Numbered from the stretch's first letter, positions 34,046-43,454 are shown. The stretch is DNA of 58,743 nt from Enterenecus faecium (GCA_018713215.1 DVFO01000031.1:1-58743), one strand, 5' to 3'. The notes: generated by a model not told the origin, from the sequence alone. Translations and numbers: made by a program.

Positions 34046-35497
34046 ATGTATGACGTCATCATTTTGGGCTGTGGGGTGGTGGGGGCTGCCGCCGCCTACC
34101 ACCTGGCCCGGTATCCCCTGAACGTGGCCATCTTAGAGGCCCAAAACGACGTGGCCAACAGCACCACCAAGGCCAACAGCGCCATCATCCACGCCGGGTA
34201 CGACCCGGAGCCAGGCACCCTCATGGCTCAGCTCAACGTGGAGGGAAACCGGATGGCCGGGGACATCTGCCAAAAGCTCCAGGTGCCCTTTGCCCGGGTG
34301 GGTAGCCTGGTATCGGCCTTTGATGAGGGAGACCTTCATACCCTACGCACCCTCTACCACCGAGGTGTACAAAACGGTGTTCCGGGTCTGGAGCTGCTGG
34401 ACGCCGCCCAAGTGCGCCAAAAAGAGCCCAACCTCAGCCAGAACGTGATGGGCGCCCTCTACGCCCCCACCGCCGGCATTGTGGACCCCTGGCAGTACGC
34501 CCTGGCCATGGCAGAGGCGGCGGTGGTCAACGGCGTGGAGCTCCACCGCTCCGCCCCTGCCACGGCCATCACCCCCATGGAGGGCGGCTACGCCGTCACC
34601 ACCCCCAAGGGGGCGTTTGAGGGGAAGTACATCCTCAACGCCACCGGGGTGTTCTCCGACCAGGTTCATGGGCTGCTGGAAGAGCCGGACTATGCCATCA
34701 CCCCCAACCGGGGCGAATACTACCTGCTGGACAAGAGCCAGGGGCACCAGGTCTCCCACGTGGTATTCCAGTGCCCCAACGAGCGGGGCAAGGGGGTATT
34801 GGTGGCCCCCACCATCCACGGCAATCTCATTGTAGGCCCCAACGCCCAGCCGGTGGATGACCGCCACGACCTGGGCAACACCGCCCAGGGACTGGCCTTT
34901 GTCAAGGAGCAGGCCATGCGCTCGGTGCCCTGCCTCAACTTTGGGGAGAACATCCGCAACTTCGCCGGACTTCGGGCCAACTCCACCCGCTCCGACTTCA
35001 TTCTGGAGGAGAGCTCCAACCACCCCGGCTTCTTCGACCTGGCGGGGGTCAAGTCCCCCGGCCTGGCGGCCAGCGCCGCCATTGGCCAGTGGGCCTGTGC
35101 GCAGATTTTGGAGAAGGAGCCGGACCTGCGGCCCAAACCGGACTTTGTGGATCAGCGGTCCCATGTGATGTTCCAACACCTCTCCCCCCAGGAGAAAAAC
35201 GCCCTCATCGCCCAGGACCCCCGGTATGGCCGGGTGATCTGTCGGTGCGAGACGGTCACTGAGGGGGAGATCGTGGCCGCCCTCCACGCCCCCATCCCGC
35301 CCTACACCATCAACGGGGTGAAGCGGCGGTGCAATGCGGGCATGGGCCGCTGTCAGGGTGGCTTCTGCGCCCCCAGGGTCCAGGCCCTCATTGCCCGGGA
35401 GCTGGGGCTGGGCCCCTGTGAGGTGCTGCTGGACCAGGAGGGCTCCTACCTGCTCACCGGAGAGACCAAGGGCCAAGGAGGGAACGCTCATGTATGA
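34046..35497 (+). CDS. Anaerobic glycerol-3-phosphate dehydrogenase-type FAD oxidoreductase (GlpA-like)
   Basis: 483 residues from ATG 34046 (GGGAGG upstream). DAO-type FAD domain with GCGVVGAAAAYHL at the N-terminus and HAGYDPEPGTLMAQLN. The C-terminal 90 residues are a BFD-like [2Fe-2S]-binding domain with CRCETVTEGEI and RRCNAGMGRCQGGFCAPRV. Members are often annotated GlpA or L-2-hydroxyglutarate oxidase; the divergent glpK favours oxidation of glycerol 3-phosphate to DHAP. Overlaps the next gene by eight bases. Confidence 0.88.
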   Translation: MYDVIILGCGVVGAAAAYHLARYPLNVAILEAQNDVANSTTKANSAIIHAGYDPEPGTLMAQLNVEGNRMAGDICQKLQVPFARVGSLVSAFDEGDLHTLRTLYHRGVQNGVPGLELLDAAQVRQKEPNLSQNVMGALYAPTAGIVDPWQYALAMAEAAVVNGVELHRSAPATAITPMEGGYAVTTPKGAFEGKYILNATGVFSDQVHGLLEEPDYAITPNRGEYYLLDKSQGHQVSHVVFQCPNERGKGVLVAPTIHGNLIVGPNAQPVDDRHDLGNTAQGLAFVKEQAMRSVPCLNFGENIRNFAGLRANSTRSDFILEESSNHPGFFDLAGVKSPGLAASAAIGQWACAQILEKEPDLRPKPDFVDQRSHVMFQHLSPQEKNALIAQDPRYGRVICRCETVTEGEIVAALHAPIPPYTINGVKRRCNAGMGRCQGGFCAPRVQALIARELGLGPCEVLLDQEGSYLLTGETKGQGGNAHV

Positions 35498-36749
35498 ACT
35501 CATTGTCATTGGCGGCGGGCCCGCCGGACTGGCCGCCGCCCGGGCGGCCTGGGACCAGGGGCTGCGGAAGGTGCTGATTTTGGAGCGGGACCAGGAGCTG
35601 GGCGGCATTCTCAACCAGTGCATCCACAACGGCTTTGGGCTCCACCACTTCAAAGAGGAGCTCACCGGGCCGGAGTACGCCGCCCGATTCATTGGGCAAA
35701 TACAGGACACCCAAGTGGAAGTGCAGCTGGACACCATGGTGCTCCAGCTCCTCCCCGGCTCTCCCCACCAGGTCCACTGCGTCAGCGCCCAACACGGCTA
35801 TCAAGTGCTGGAAGCCCAGGCGGTGGTGCTGGCCATGGGCTGCCGGGAACGGGCCCGGGGGGCCATCGCCATCCCCGGGGAGCGTCCGGCGGGCATCTTT
35901 ACCGCCGGAGCCGCCCAGCGGTATCTGAATATGGAGGGGTACATGGTGGGCCGTCGGGTGGTCATCCTGGGCAGCGGCGACATTGGCCTTATTATGGCCC
36001 GGCGCATGACCCTGGAGGGAGCCAAGGTACTGGCCTGTGTGGAGCTGATGCCCTACTCCAGCGGCCTCACCCGCAATATCGTCCAGTGCCTGGAGGACTA
36101 CTCCATTCCCCTCTACCTCAGCCACACCGTCACCGACCTCCGGGGCCACAACCGCCTGGAACAGGTGGTGGTGAGCCGGGTGGACGAGCACCGCCGCCCC
36201 ATTCCCGGCACGGAAATGGTCTTTGACTGCGACACCCTGCTGCTCAGCGTGGGGCTCATCCCGGAAAACGAGCTCACCCGTCAGGCAGACATTCCCATGG
36301 ACGGGCGCACCCACGGGGCGGTGGTGTTTGAGAACATGGAGACCCAGGTGCCCGGCATCTTCGCCTGTGGCAATGTACTCCACGTCCACGACCTGGTGGA
36401 CTATGTCACTGCCGAGAGCCAGCGTGCAGGGGCTGCCGCCGCCCGCTACGTCCAGGGGGAACCAACCGCCGCCGAAGCCCTCCCCCTCTCCCACGGCTCC
36501 GGGGTCAGCTACACCGTCCCCCAGCGCATCCGCCGGGGCAGCGGCAAGGTGCAGGTGCTGTTTCGGGTGGGTCGCGTGTTTGGGGATAGCCGCATTGTGG
36601 TAAAAGACGACGCAGGCAATCCCATTGCCCAGTTCCCACGTTCCCACATGGCCCCGGGGGAGATGGAGCAGATCACCCTGCCCGGGGTGTTGCTGGACCG
36701 GGCTGTTGGGGGCCTCACCATATCCATTGAGGAGGTGGAAGGGACATGA
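35490..36749 (+). CDS. NAD(P)/FAD-dependent oxidoreductase of the glycerol-3-phosphate cluster
   Basis: 419 residues from ATG 35490, AAGGAGGG upstream. Two Rossmann domains: FAD loop VIGGGPAGLAAARAA and the second loop VVILGSGDIGLIMARRM. GILNQCIHNGFGLHHF and GCRERARGAIAIPGERPAG are hallmarks of the oxidoreductase that pairs with GlpA-like and DUF1667 proteins in Clostridia. It probably passes electrons from the dehydrogenase to NAD(P) or another carrier (inference). Confidence 0.87.
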   Translation: MYELIVIGGGPAGLAAARAAWDQGLRKVLILERDQELGGILNQCIHNGFGLHHFKEELTGPEYAARFIGQIQDTQVEVQLDTMVLQLLPGSPHQVHCVSAQHGYQVLEAQAVVLAMGCRERARGAIAIPGERPAGIFTAGAAQRYLNMEGYMVGRRVVILGSGDIGLIMARRMTLEGAKVLACVELMPYSSGLTRNIVQCLEDYSIPLYLSHTVTDLRGHNRLEQVVVSRVDEHRRPIPGTEMVFDCDTLLLSVGLIPENELTRQADIPMDGRTHGAVVFENMETQVPGIFACGNVLHVHDLVDYVTAESQRAGAAAARYVQGEPTAAEALPLSHGSGVSYTVPQRIRRGSGKVQVLFRVGRVFGDSRIVVKDDAGNPIAQFPRSHMAPGEMEQITLPGVLLDRAVGGLTISIEEVEGT

Positions 36750-37099
36750 AGGAACTTATATGCATCGTCTGCCCCAAGGGGTGCCGCCTCCAGGTGGATG
36801 AGGAGCACGGCTACGCCGTCACCGGAAACAGCTGCCCCCGAGGTGCCGAGTATGGCAGAAATGAGCTGCTCCACCCCACCCGGGTGCTCACCAGCACTGT
36901 ATGCATCCAGGGCGGGCTCCACCGCCGCCTACCCGTGAAGACCACCGCCCCCATCCCCAAGGAGTTGATCTTTGAGGCCATGGATGCCCTCAATGGCGTG
37001 CGCCTCACCGCCCCGGTGCACCTGGGACAGGTGGTGATTCCCAACCTGCTGGGAACCGGGGTGGATGTGGTGGCCACCAGAGGAATGAAAAAAGAATAA
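36746..37099 (+). CDS. DUF1667 cysteine-rich protein of the glycerol-3-phosphate cluster
   Basis: 117 residues. Cys motif CIVCPKGCRLQV and a later GNSCPRGAEYG give four cysteines able to hold an Fe-S cluster, then PVKTTAPIPKELIFEAM. DUF1667 proteins follow GlpA/GlpB-like genes and probably take the place of GlpC-type Fe-S subunits. Start ATGA overlaps the previous stop. Confidence 0.88.
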   Translation: MKELICIVCPKGCRLQVDEEHGYAVTGNSCPRGAEYGRNELLHPTRVLTSTVCIQGGLHRRLPVKTTAPIPKELIFEAMDALNGVRLTAPVHLGQVVIPNLLGTGVDVVATRGMKKE

Positions 37100-37113
37100 T
37101 GCAGAATGAAGAA

Positions 37114-37295
37114 TGCAGGTCCTGAACGTCTCTCCGACTTTTGGGACCTGCATTGGCTTTCGAGAAAGGCCATCGTAGGTGCCGGGCCAGACCGAAACAC
37201 CATAGCAATGCCAGGTCAACAGCGGGAGGGGCAAGCCCCTCCCCTACGGCAACATGACAAGAAGGCGTGTCAAAAATCCATGCCGCATAGCGGCA
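37114..37295. repeat. Cluster of short dispersed hairpin repeats
   Basis: Inverted repeats TGCAGGTCC/GGACCTGCA (37114-37152), GGGAGGGGC/GCCCCTCCC (37224-37243) and TGCCGC/GCGGCA (37281-37295), followed by an ATTATTC-rich run to 37332. These are known-looking intergenic repeats of gut Clostridia (from memory). The gap 37100-37338 has no gene. Confidence 0.5.
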
Positions 37296-37338
37296 CACCA
37301 CAGTTATTCATTAATCATTATTCGTTATTCATTTGCAT

Positions 37339-37375
37339 AAAAAACACGGCCAGCAAAACGCTGACCGTGTTTTTT
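37339..37375. terminator. Bidirectional terminator
   Basis: 16-bp stem AAAAAACACGGCCAGC with complement (one mismatch), AAAAC loop, T tract. Shared by the glp operon and the GH127 gene. Confidence 0.9.
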
Positions 37376-37381
37376 ATCATG

Positions 37382-40300
37382 TTAGCCGTTGCGGCGGCGG
37401 CGCACCACGGTGACAGCGCCAAGCACCATCACGGCGGCGGCCAGCGCGGCCACATAGCCCATCAGCTGGGCGGAATCGCCCGTCTGAGGCACGTTCTCGG
37501 GCTTCTCGGTGGCCTGGGGCTTTTCGGTGGCCTCAGGATTCTGGGAAGCCTCGGGCTTGTCGGTGGTCTCGGGCTCATCGCTGGGCTCGGGGGTGCCCTC
37601 AGCGGTGAGGCCGTTCATGGCCTCGTTGAGGGCGGCCACAGCGGCGTCCACGGTAGCCTGATCATCCTCAGACAGCGTGGCGTCTGCCATCACAGCCTGG
37701 GCATTGGCCAGAGCGGTGCGGAAGGTAGCCACGGACTCGGCGGTGTAGCCGGAGAGGACGATGCTCTCAGCCTTGCCGATGAGGTCTTCCAGGATGGACT
37801 TGTCCGCCTTGAAGCGCTGGGCCAGGATGGCATTGAGCAGAGCCTGGGCGGCGGGCTGCACGTCCTCCTCCATGGCGTCGCCGTCGGCGTACACGTCCTT
37901 GGCCTTGGCCAGGGCATCCACCAGCTCCTGCCAGTGGTCGGCCATATACTTGTCGGCGTTGGCCACCATGTCGTCGGCCTTGGTGATGAGCTGCTCCAGC
38001 AGGGTCTTGTCGCCTTGCACCAGGCCCAGACCCCAGATGCCCTCCAGCAGGTTATCCCAAGCGTTGTTCACCTCAGCCTGGGTGGCGTTCTCGTCGGCCA
38101 TCACAGCCTTGGCCTCATCCAGAGCCGTCTGGAAGGCGGCCACAGCGGAGTCGGTGACGCCGGTGGTGTCCAGGCCCTCGGCGTAGGCGATGGTCTTCTC
38201 CAGCAGGGTCTTGTCCACGTCGCCGGGGGCGGGCTCGCTGCCCTTGGTGACGGTGACGGTCCACGCAGCGCTGACGGAGTCCTCCCCGCTGGTGGCAGTG
38301 ACGCTCACCACGGCGGCGCCCTCCTTGATGGCGTTGAGGGTCACAGTGGCGGTGTCGGCGCCCTCTGCAATCTCCACGGCGTCCCCGTCCTTGACGGTCC
38401 AGGTGTAGGTGGGATTGTCCAGGCCAGCGGCCACAGCGTTCAGAGTAAAGCTGTCGTCCACGGCCACCTCAGAGGCGCCGCCGATCTTCACGCTGGCACC
38501 GGTGGTGTTGGTCCAGATGAGCATCTGGCTGCAGTTGTTCTGGCCTTCCACCCCGTCGTTGCCCCGGTTGTTCCAGGCATAGTAGGGAATGGCCTGGAGT
38601 TTGGCGTCGATGAGGTTGCCGTTGTCGTTGTACTTCACGTCTCCGGTGATCTCCACCACGCCGTTGAGGAGGTCCTCATTGTAGGTGGCGGTGAGCTGGG
38701 CATCCCGGGGAATGACAAAGTTCAGGGGGCTGAAGTTGGCAATGTCGCTGTTGAGCTGGGCGTTTCCGGCCATCTCAATGCTGTACACGATGGGGCCACG
38801 CTGGATGGCGATGCGGCCCTGGTTGGCCTCCACGTTGGGGTCGGCCTCGGTCATGCGGATCTCCATGGGCATGTCGATGCGCACGATGTCGCCCTTCTCC
38901 CAAGTGCGGGTGATGGCCACATAGCCCTTCTCAGCCTCAGCGGTGACCTTCTCGCCGTTGACGTAGATGGACACTTCCTTGTTGGCCTGCTCCTGAGTCC
39001 AGCCGGGGATGCGGATGTTCATGGTGAACTCCTTGGCCTGGTCGGGGGTGACGGTGAGCTTCACAGCGCCGTCCCAGGGGTACTCGGTCTCCTGAGTCAG
39101 GTTCACGTTGGTGCCGTCGATGTTCAGGTTGCCCTCGCTGCCGATGTACATGTTCACAAACAGCTTGTCACCGTGGATGGTGTACATGTACTCGCTGAGC
39201 TTGGCGATGGTACGCATCAGGTTGGGGGGGCAGCAGGCGCAGGCGAACCAGTCGGAACGGGGATCGCCGTTCTTGGCCTCCAGGTAGGTGCTGTAGTAGA
39301 ACTTGTCTCCGGTGAGGTTGGTGCCCACCAGAATGGCGTTGTACAGGTTCTTCTCCACCACGTCGGCGTACTTGGCGTCCTCGTGGATGAGGTTCATGCG
39401 CTGGTTCCAGTTGGCCAGGGCGATGGTGGCGCAGATCTCACAGTAGGAGTCGTCATTGGGCAGCTCGTAGGGATCGCCGAAGTCCTCGCCGTGGGAGCGC
39501 ACGCCAATGCCGCCGGTGATGTAGGTCTTGGTGTTGGCCACGGAGTCCCAGATGGCATCCATGGTGTTCAGGTAGGCGGCCCGGTCCGGGTCGTCCTCGG
39601 GCAGCAGGGTGGCCACGTCGGTAACACCGGTGTAGAAGTAGCAGGCACGCACGGCGTGGCCCACAGCCTCGGTGATGGTCATGATGGAGTCATTGTCCTG
39701 GGAGTACTCGCCGCCGTTGTAGCCGCTCTCGCGCTGATCTTTATCCACACCGCGGCGGTCAATGAGGGTCTTCACGGTCTGGATGTACTTGTCTCCGGTG
39801 CCCTCGCCCTCGTATTCCTCCACCAGCTTGGCAAACTTCACCATAGCCAGCTCGATTTCCTCGTGGCCGGGTACCTCGTGGCGGGTGCCGTTGGGGCCAA
39901 ACAGGTTCACGATCTCGTCGGCAAACCGACGGCCCACCACATACAGGCTGTAGTCGGGATCGCCGATGCCCTCACGGTAGCGAGTGTAAGCCACCACGCC
40001 CTCCAGGAAGTGGCCGGCGTTGTACATCTCGTGGTTGGAGAAGTCGTGCCACCGGTGGGTACCAGCGGAGCTGCCGCCGGCGTGTCCGGTGCTTCTCAGG
40101 GTGAAGTGGGTGTTGATGTAGCCGTCGGCGTACTGCACCTGCTCAATGAGGGAAATCCAGTAGGCCAGCTTCTCCTCCAGCTTCTCCCGCTGGGCCACCA
40201 TCTCGGGGTCGGTGTCATCGTGGATGACGGACAGGGTATAGGAGATGGCCTCAATGCTCTTGTAGATGTCGGAGTCCTGGAACACATAGCCCTGGAACTC

Positions 40301-42865
40301 GTCATAGGGCTCGCCGTTGAGCTTGGCAATGGCGTTGACGAAGTTGGGCTCGCCGCCGGAGGCCTGCTCAATCTGATAGATGGCCTTGTTCAGGGAGTTG
40401 ACGGCATTGACCTTCTGCTTGGGGTTCCAGAAGTTGTCGGTGAGCTGCACGTTCTCAAAGGTGACGGTGCTGTTGGCCACGGGAGTGACCACGGGCTCGT
40501 TGACGGTGACACGGGCCACAGCCTCCAGCTCCTCGTCGTCGGACACCACGGTGCCCTTCACCTCAAAGGTGGTGCCCACCTTGTCCTCGGCGTACAGAGC
40601 GGGGTCCACCTCTTCCCAGGTCACGGGAACCAGGGAGGCGTTGAACTCCTCGGCGAAGTTGTAGCCGGTGGGGCCGTACAGGTCGGGTGTGGGGTCGTCA
40701 AAGGCGATGCCGTTGGCCACCACGGTCTTGGGCAGGATGGGAGCACGTCCCGCCTCGGTAGCGGTGACATACTCGTCCAGGCTCTCGATGCCGTCCACCT
40801 TCACCTCCAAGGTGTCGGTGCGGGTGACGGTCTGGCCCTCCTCCTGCCGGGACACGGTGACCTTCAGAGTGCCGTAGCCGCTGTCCTTGGCGGCCAGCTG
40901 CACCTGAGACTCATTGGCGGCACCCACAATCTCCATGTACTCGCTGCCCTCGGTGAGCTCCCACTGGTAGCTCAGGCCGTCCAGCCCTGCGGGGAGGCTC
41001 TCGGCGGTGAAGGTGCCTGTCTCGCCCTTGAGGATGCGCTCCTTGCCGGTGATCTGGGTGGAAACCAGCTCGTTCCACTCGGCGGTCATCTCCTCGCCGT
41101 ACACTTCCCACTCGCCGATGCCCACGCCGTTGGCGCCGGACCCGTTGCGGTCAATCTTCAGGCGAATCTGGGTGGTCTTCACCGGCTCCTGGAAGGAGAC
41201 CACATTCCAATAGCGGTTGTTGCCATTGAGGTAGTTGCCGGGCTGGTCGGAGGCGGCCTCCGCGCTGCCGTACTTCACGCCCACAGAGGACACCACCTGG
41301 CCGGACTCATTGGTCATGTTGGTGATCTTCTCCCACTGGCCGGACTCGTGGTTGTAGTACTCCACCTCACAGCTCTTGGGGAAGGTCACGTTGCCGGAGG
41401 CAGTGAGGTTGCCGTTATCCGCCCAGTACATCACCCGCATGCTGTTGAGCACATAGGGGGCGTCCCAGGTCAGGGTGACGGTGGTGGGATAGGTGCTGCT
41501 GTTCCAGGTGTTCCAGGAGGTGCCCGCGTTGGTGGCCAGCTGCCCGTTGTTGACGTTGGTCACCGGGGTGTTCTGGGCGTCCGCAGAGGCGGTGGCCTGG
41601 AGGGCCACGTTGTCCCCGTCGGACTGGGCCAGCTTGGTGCCGTACACTTCCACCTCGCCGATGCCCACGCCGGTCTGGCCGCTGCCGTTGCGGTCGATGA
41701 CCAGGCGCAGCTTGCTGGTCTGCACCGTCTCGTTCATGGCCACGCCGTTCCAATAGCGGTTGGCCCCGTTGGTATACTGGCTGGCGTCCTCGCCTGCCTG
41801 GTCGGCGGCGCCGAACTTGACCCCCACGGAGGAGGTGTCCGCCCCGGTCTCGTCCACCATCTGGGTGACATCCACCCACTCCTTGGACCGCTCATTGTAC
41901 CACTGGAGCTGGCAGGAGGCGGGGAACTGCACCCCGTCGTTGTCCGACCACCACATGACCCGGACGCTGGAGATGTCATAGGTGGCCTTGCCCCAGTCCA
42001 GGTCCACGGTGACGGGGTACTCCACGTCGCCAGCCTCGGACCAGGTGTTCCAGGTGGTCCAGTTGCCGTCTGCCAGGGTGCCGTCATTGATGGCGGTCTC
42101 GGCATTGTCGGGCAGGGTGGTGTTGGTGTAGGAGGCGGACACGGTGGCCTCCCCGGCCACGTTGGTGCCGGTGCCGATGGTCTGATAGCCAAAGGCCTCC
42201 CACTCGCTGATGCCCACGCCGTTGGTGCCGGTGCCGTTGCGCTGGATCTTCATGCGCAGCTGGCTGGTGGTGATGGGCTCAGAAAATTCCACGTAGTTCC
42301 AGTACTGGTTGTTGCCGTTGATGCCGTTGTTGGAGCTGGAATCCACTTCCACGCCCACCTCGTCGGTGGGCATGCCCTTCTCATTGGTCATCCCGGTGAT
42401 CTGGTGCTCGTTGCCCTCGCTGTCCACATAGTACAGAGCAGCGGACTTGGGGAAGGTGACGTTGGCGTTGGCGTTGATGGTGGCGTTGTCCGCCCACCAG
42501 ATCACCCGCATGCCTGTGATGACCTGCTCGGACTCCCAGGTCAGGGAGGTGGTGACGGGATAGGCCTCGTCGTTGGTGCCCCAGCTGTTCCAGCTGGAGT
42601 AGGGGTCGGAAGTGGCCAATGCTCCGTCGTTCATGGCATCGGGAGAGATGCCCCAGACGTTGGTGTAGGATGCGCCTGCGGTGGCCTTGAGGGCAATGTT
42701 GTTGCCCAGATTCTCACCGTCTGTCTGCAAGTAGTTGTACAGCTGGCTGCTGTCGTCCTGAGTCTCAGCTCTGGCCGGACTCATGGGAACCATGGACAAC
42801 ACCATGGCCGCACTGAGAAGGCCTGCTGCAACGCGTTTGTTTCCGAACTTCTTGAAACTCTTCAT
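37382..42865 (-). CDS. Wall-anchored GH127 beta-L-arabinofuranosidase with three discoidin-like domains
   Basis: 1827 residues. Signal peptide 1-33. Three F5/8C-like repeats at about 53-230, 232-412 and 414-588 (each with a WN.W..., RNG(S/T)G.(T/N)GVGI..WE signature), an Ig-like domain, a Big_4-like domain, the GH127 catalytic domain (about 792-1390), another Ig-like domain, three FIVAR repeats (1545-1750), linker, VPQTG (1792-1796) and a 36-residue tail. Catalytic residues by analogy with HypBA1: acid/base Glu1127 (HGEDFGD), zinc ligands Glu1143 and Cys1145 (CEICATIA), Cys1211-Cys1212 (CACCPPN), Cys1211 the nucleophile; the 16-residue Glu-Glu spacing equals that of HypBA1. It should cleave terminal beta-L-arabinofuranosyl residues outside the cell. 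A leader of about 285 bases precedes it. Confidence 0.93.
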   Translation of the reverse strand: MKSFKKFGNKRVAAGLLSAAMVLSMVPMSPARAETQDDSSQLYNYLQTDGENLGNNIALKATAGASYTNVWGISPDAMNDGALATSDPYSSWNSWGTNDEAYPVTTSLTWESEQVITGMRVIWWADNATINANANVTFPKSAALYYVDSEGNEHQITGMTNEKGMPTDEVGVEVDSSSNNGINGNNQYWNYVEFSEPITTSQLRMKIQRNGTGTNGVGISEWEAFGYQTIGTGTNVAGEATVSASYTNTTLPDNAETAINDGTLADGNWTTWNTWSEAGDVEYPVTVDLDWGKATYDISSVRVMWWSDNDGVQFPASCQLQWYNERSKEWVDVTQMVDETGADTSSVGVKFGAADQAGEDASQYTNGANRYWNGVAMNETVQTSKLRLVIDRNGSGQTGVGIGEVEVYGTKLAQSDGDNVALQATASADAQNTPVTNVNNGQLATNAGTSWNTWNSSTYPTTVTLTWDAPYVLNSMRVMYWADNGNLTASGNVTFPKSCEVEYYNHESGQWEKITNMTNESGQVVSSVGVKYGSAEAASDQPGNYLNGNNRYWNVVSFQEPVKTTQIRLKIDRNGSGANGVGIGEWEVYGEEMTAEWNELVSTQITGKERILKGETGTFTAESLPAGLDGLSYQWELTEGSEYMEIVGAANESQVQLAAKDSGYGTLKVTVSRQEEGQTVTRTDTLEVKVDGIESLDEYVTATEAGRAPILPKTVVANGIAFDDPTPDLYGPTGYNFAEEFNASLVPVTWEEVDPALYAEDKVGTTFEVKGTVVSDDEELEAVARVTVNEPVVTPVANSTVTFENVQLTDNFWNPKQKVNAVNSLNKAIYQIEQASGGEPNFVNAIAKLNGEPYDEFQGYVFQDSDIYKSIEAISYTLSVIHDDTDPEMVAQREKLEEKLAYWISLIEQVQYADGYINTHFTLRSTGHAGGSSAGTHRWHDFSNHEMYNAGHFLEGVVAYTRYREGIGDPDYSLYVVGRRFADEIVNLFGPNGTRHEVPGHEEIELAMVKFAKLVEEYEGEGTGDKYIQTVKTLIDRRGVDKDQRESGYNGGEYSQDNDSIMTITEAVGHAVRACYFYTGVTDVATLLPEDDPDRAAYLNTMDAIWDSVANTKTYITGGIGVRSHGEDFGDPYELPNDDSYCEICATIALANWNQRMNLIHEDAKYADVVEKNLYNAILVGTNLTGDKFYYSTYLEAKNGDPRSDWFACACCPPNLMRTIAKLSEYMYTIHGDKLFVNMYIGSEGNLNIDGTNVNLTQETEYPWDGAVKLTVTPDQAKEFTMNIRIPGWTQEQANKEVSIYVNGEKVTAEAEKGYVAITRTWEKGDIVRIDMPMEIRMTEADPNVEANQGRIAIQRGPIVYSIEMAGNAQLNSDIANFSPLNFVIPRDAQLTATYNEDLLNGVVEITGDVKYNDNGNLIDAKLQAIPYYAWNNRGNDGVEGQNNCSQMLIWTNTTGASVKIGGASEVAVDDSFTLNAVAAGLDNPTYTWTVKDGDAVEIAEGADTATVTLNAIKEGAAVVSVTATSGEDSVSAAWTVTVTKGSEPAPGDVDKTLLEKTIAYAEGLDTTGVTDSAVAAFQTALDEAKAVMADENATQAEVNNAWDNLLEGIWGLGLVQGDKTLLEQLITKADDMVANADKYMADHWQELVDALAKAKDVYADGDAMEEDVQPAAQALLNAILAQRFKADKSILEDLIGKAESIVLSGYTAESVATFRTALANAQAVMADATLSEDDQATVDAAVAALNEAMNGLTAEGTPEPSDEPETTDKPEASQNPEATEKPQATEKPENVPQTGDSAQLMGYVAALAAAVMVLGAVTVVRRRRNG

Positions 42866-43091
42866 GTTTTCCCCTCTCTTTTATAATAGTAGTCTTGCAT
42901 GGTTCTCTTCTGGCACTCTGCCTTCCACACCTGCTGTCTGGCCTTCGCCTCCTTCCATTCCCCTCGCAGGGAAGAACAGTTCCCCGACCGGAACAATCAG
43001 GGAAATTGGTTTTACAATTTGATGCTCTCTTTCATATAAACTGCACATATGTCTGTTACCTTTATCATTGATGTTAGCATTCGCCCATTCA

Positions 43092-43154
43092 AAAATCAAC
43101 ACATTGCACAGAGATTTGATATTTTCCACCATTCCAACAATACAAATTATACAA
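43092..43154 (-). promoter_or_regulatory. Promoter block of the GH127 gene, copy B of the shared sequence
   Basis: 62 of 63 bases identical with copy A. Minus-strand TATAAT at 43151-43146 and half-site ATTTGTAT at 43147-43140. Downstream, CAGTTTRTATGAAAG is also shared; there it forms the ribosome site of the GH146-like gene, while here a further 150-base leader follows before AGAGGGG and the ATG. Confidence 0.8.
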
Positions 43155-43312
43155 CACCCAGCTTTTGAACCATTTTCTCCGACATTCTCCCCATAACACG
43201 TTATAATTCCAAACATTTCTCATTTTCTGCCACTCATTTCCTTGATCTGACACCTGGATTTCCCCTCAAATTCCGGGAGATTCGCCCTCCTCGCCCCCTG
43301 GTTTTCCCAGAG

Positions 43313-43341
43313 ATTTGTACCAAATTTCAAAGCATACAAAT
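43313..43341. promoter_or_regulatory. Distal operator-like inverted repeat B
   Basis: ATTTGTAC (43313-43320), 13 bases, ATACAAAT (43334-43341). Distance to the proximal half-site is 194 bases, against 195 in copy A. Beyond it ATAAAAGTTGTCYGTTTT is also common to both regions. The whole gap 42866-43402 has no gene. Confidence 0.65.
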
Positions 43342-43402
43342 TCATTGCATGGCCTTTGTATAATAAAAGTTGTCTGTTTTAAGCATTGTCCGAGCATGAA
43401 AG

Positions 43403-43438
43403 AAAGCCCAGAGAACGCCGAAGCATTCTCTGGGCTTT
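43403..43438 (-). terminator. Terminator of pflB
   Basis: 13-bp stem AAAGCCCAGAGAA with complement, ten-base loop. Confidence 0.85.
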
Positions 43439-43454
43439 GGGAAGTGATGTTTGA

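Noticed and set aside
37106..42886. 1926-codon open frame on the plus strand antisense to the whole GH127 gene
   Set aside because: Its translation is a low-complexity His/Val/Gly/Leu mixture mirroring the codons of the real gene. No ribosome site or domain. GC-rich third positions leave the opposite frame free of stops.
42881..43216. 111-codon minus-strand frame in the GH127 leader
   Set aside because: It spans the promoter block and leader; the conserved sequence there is explained by regulation.
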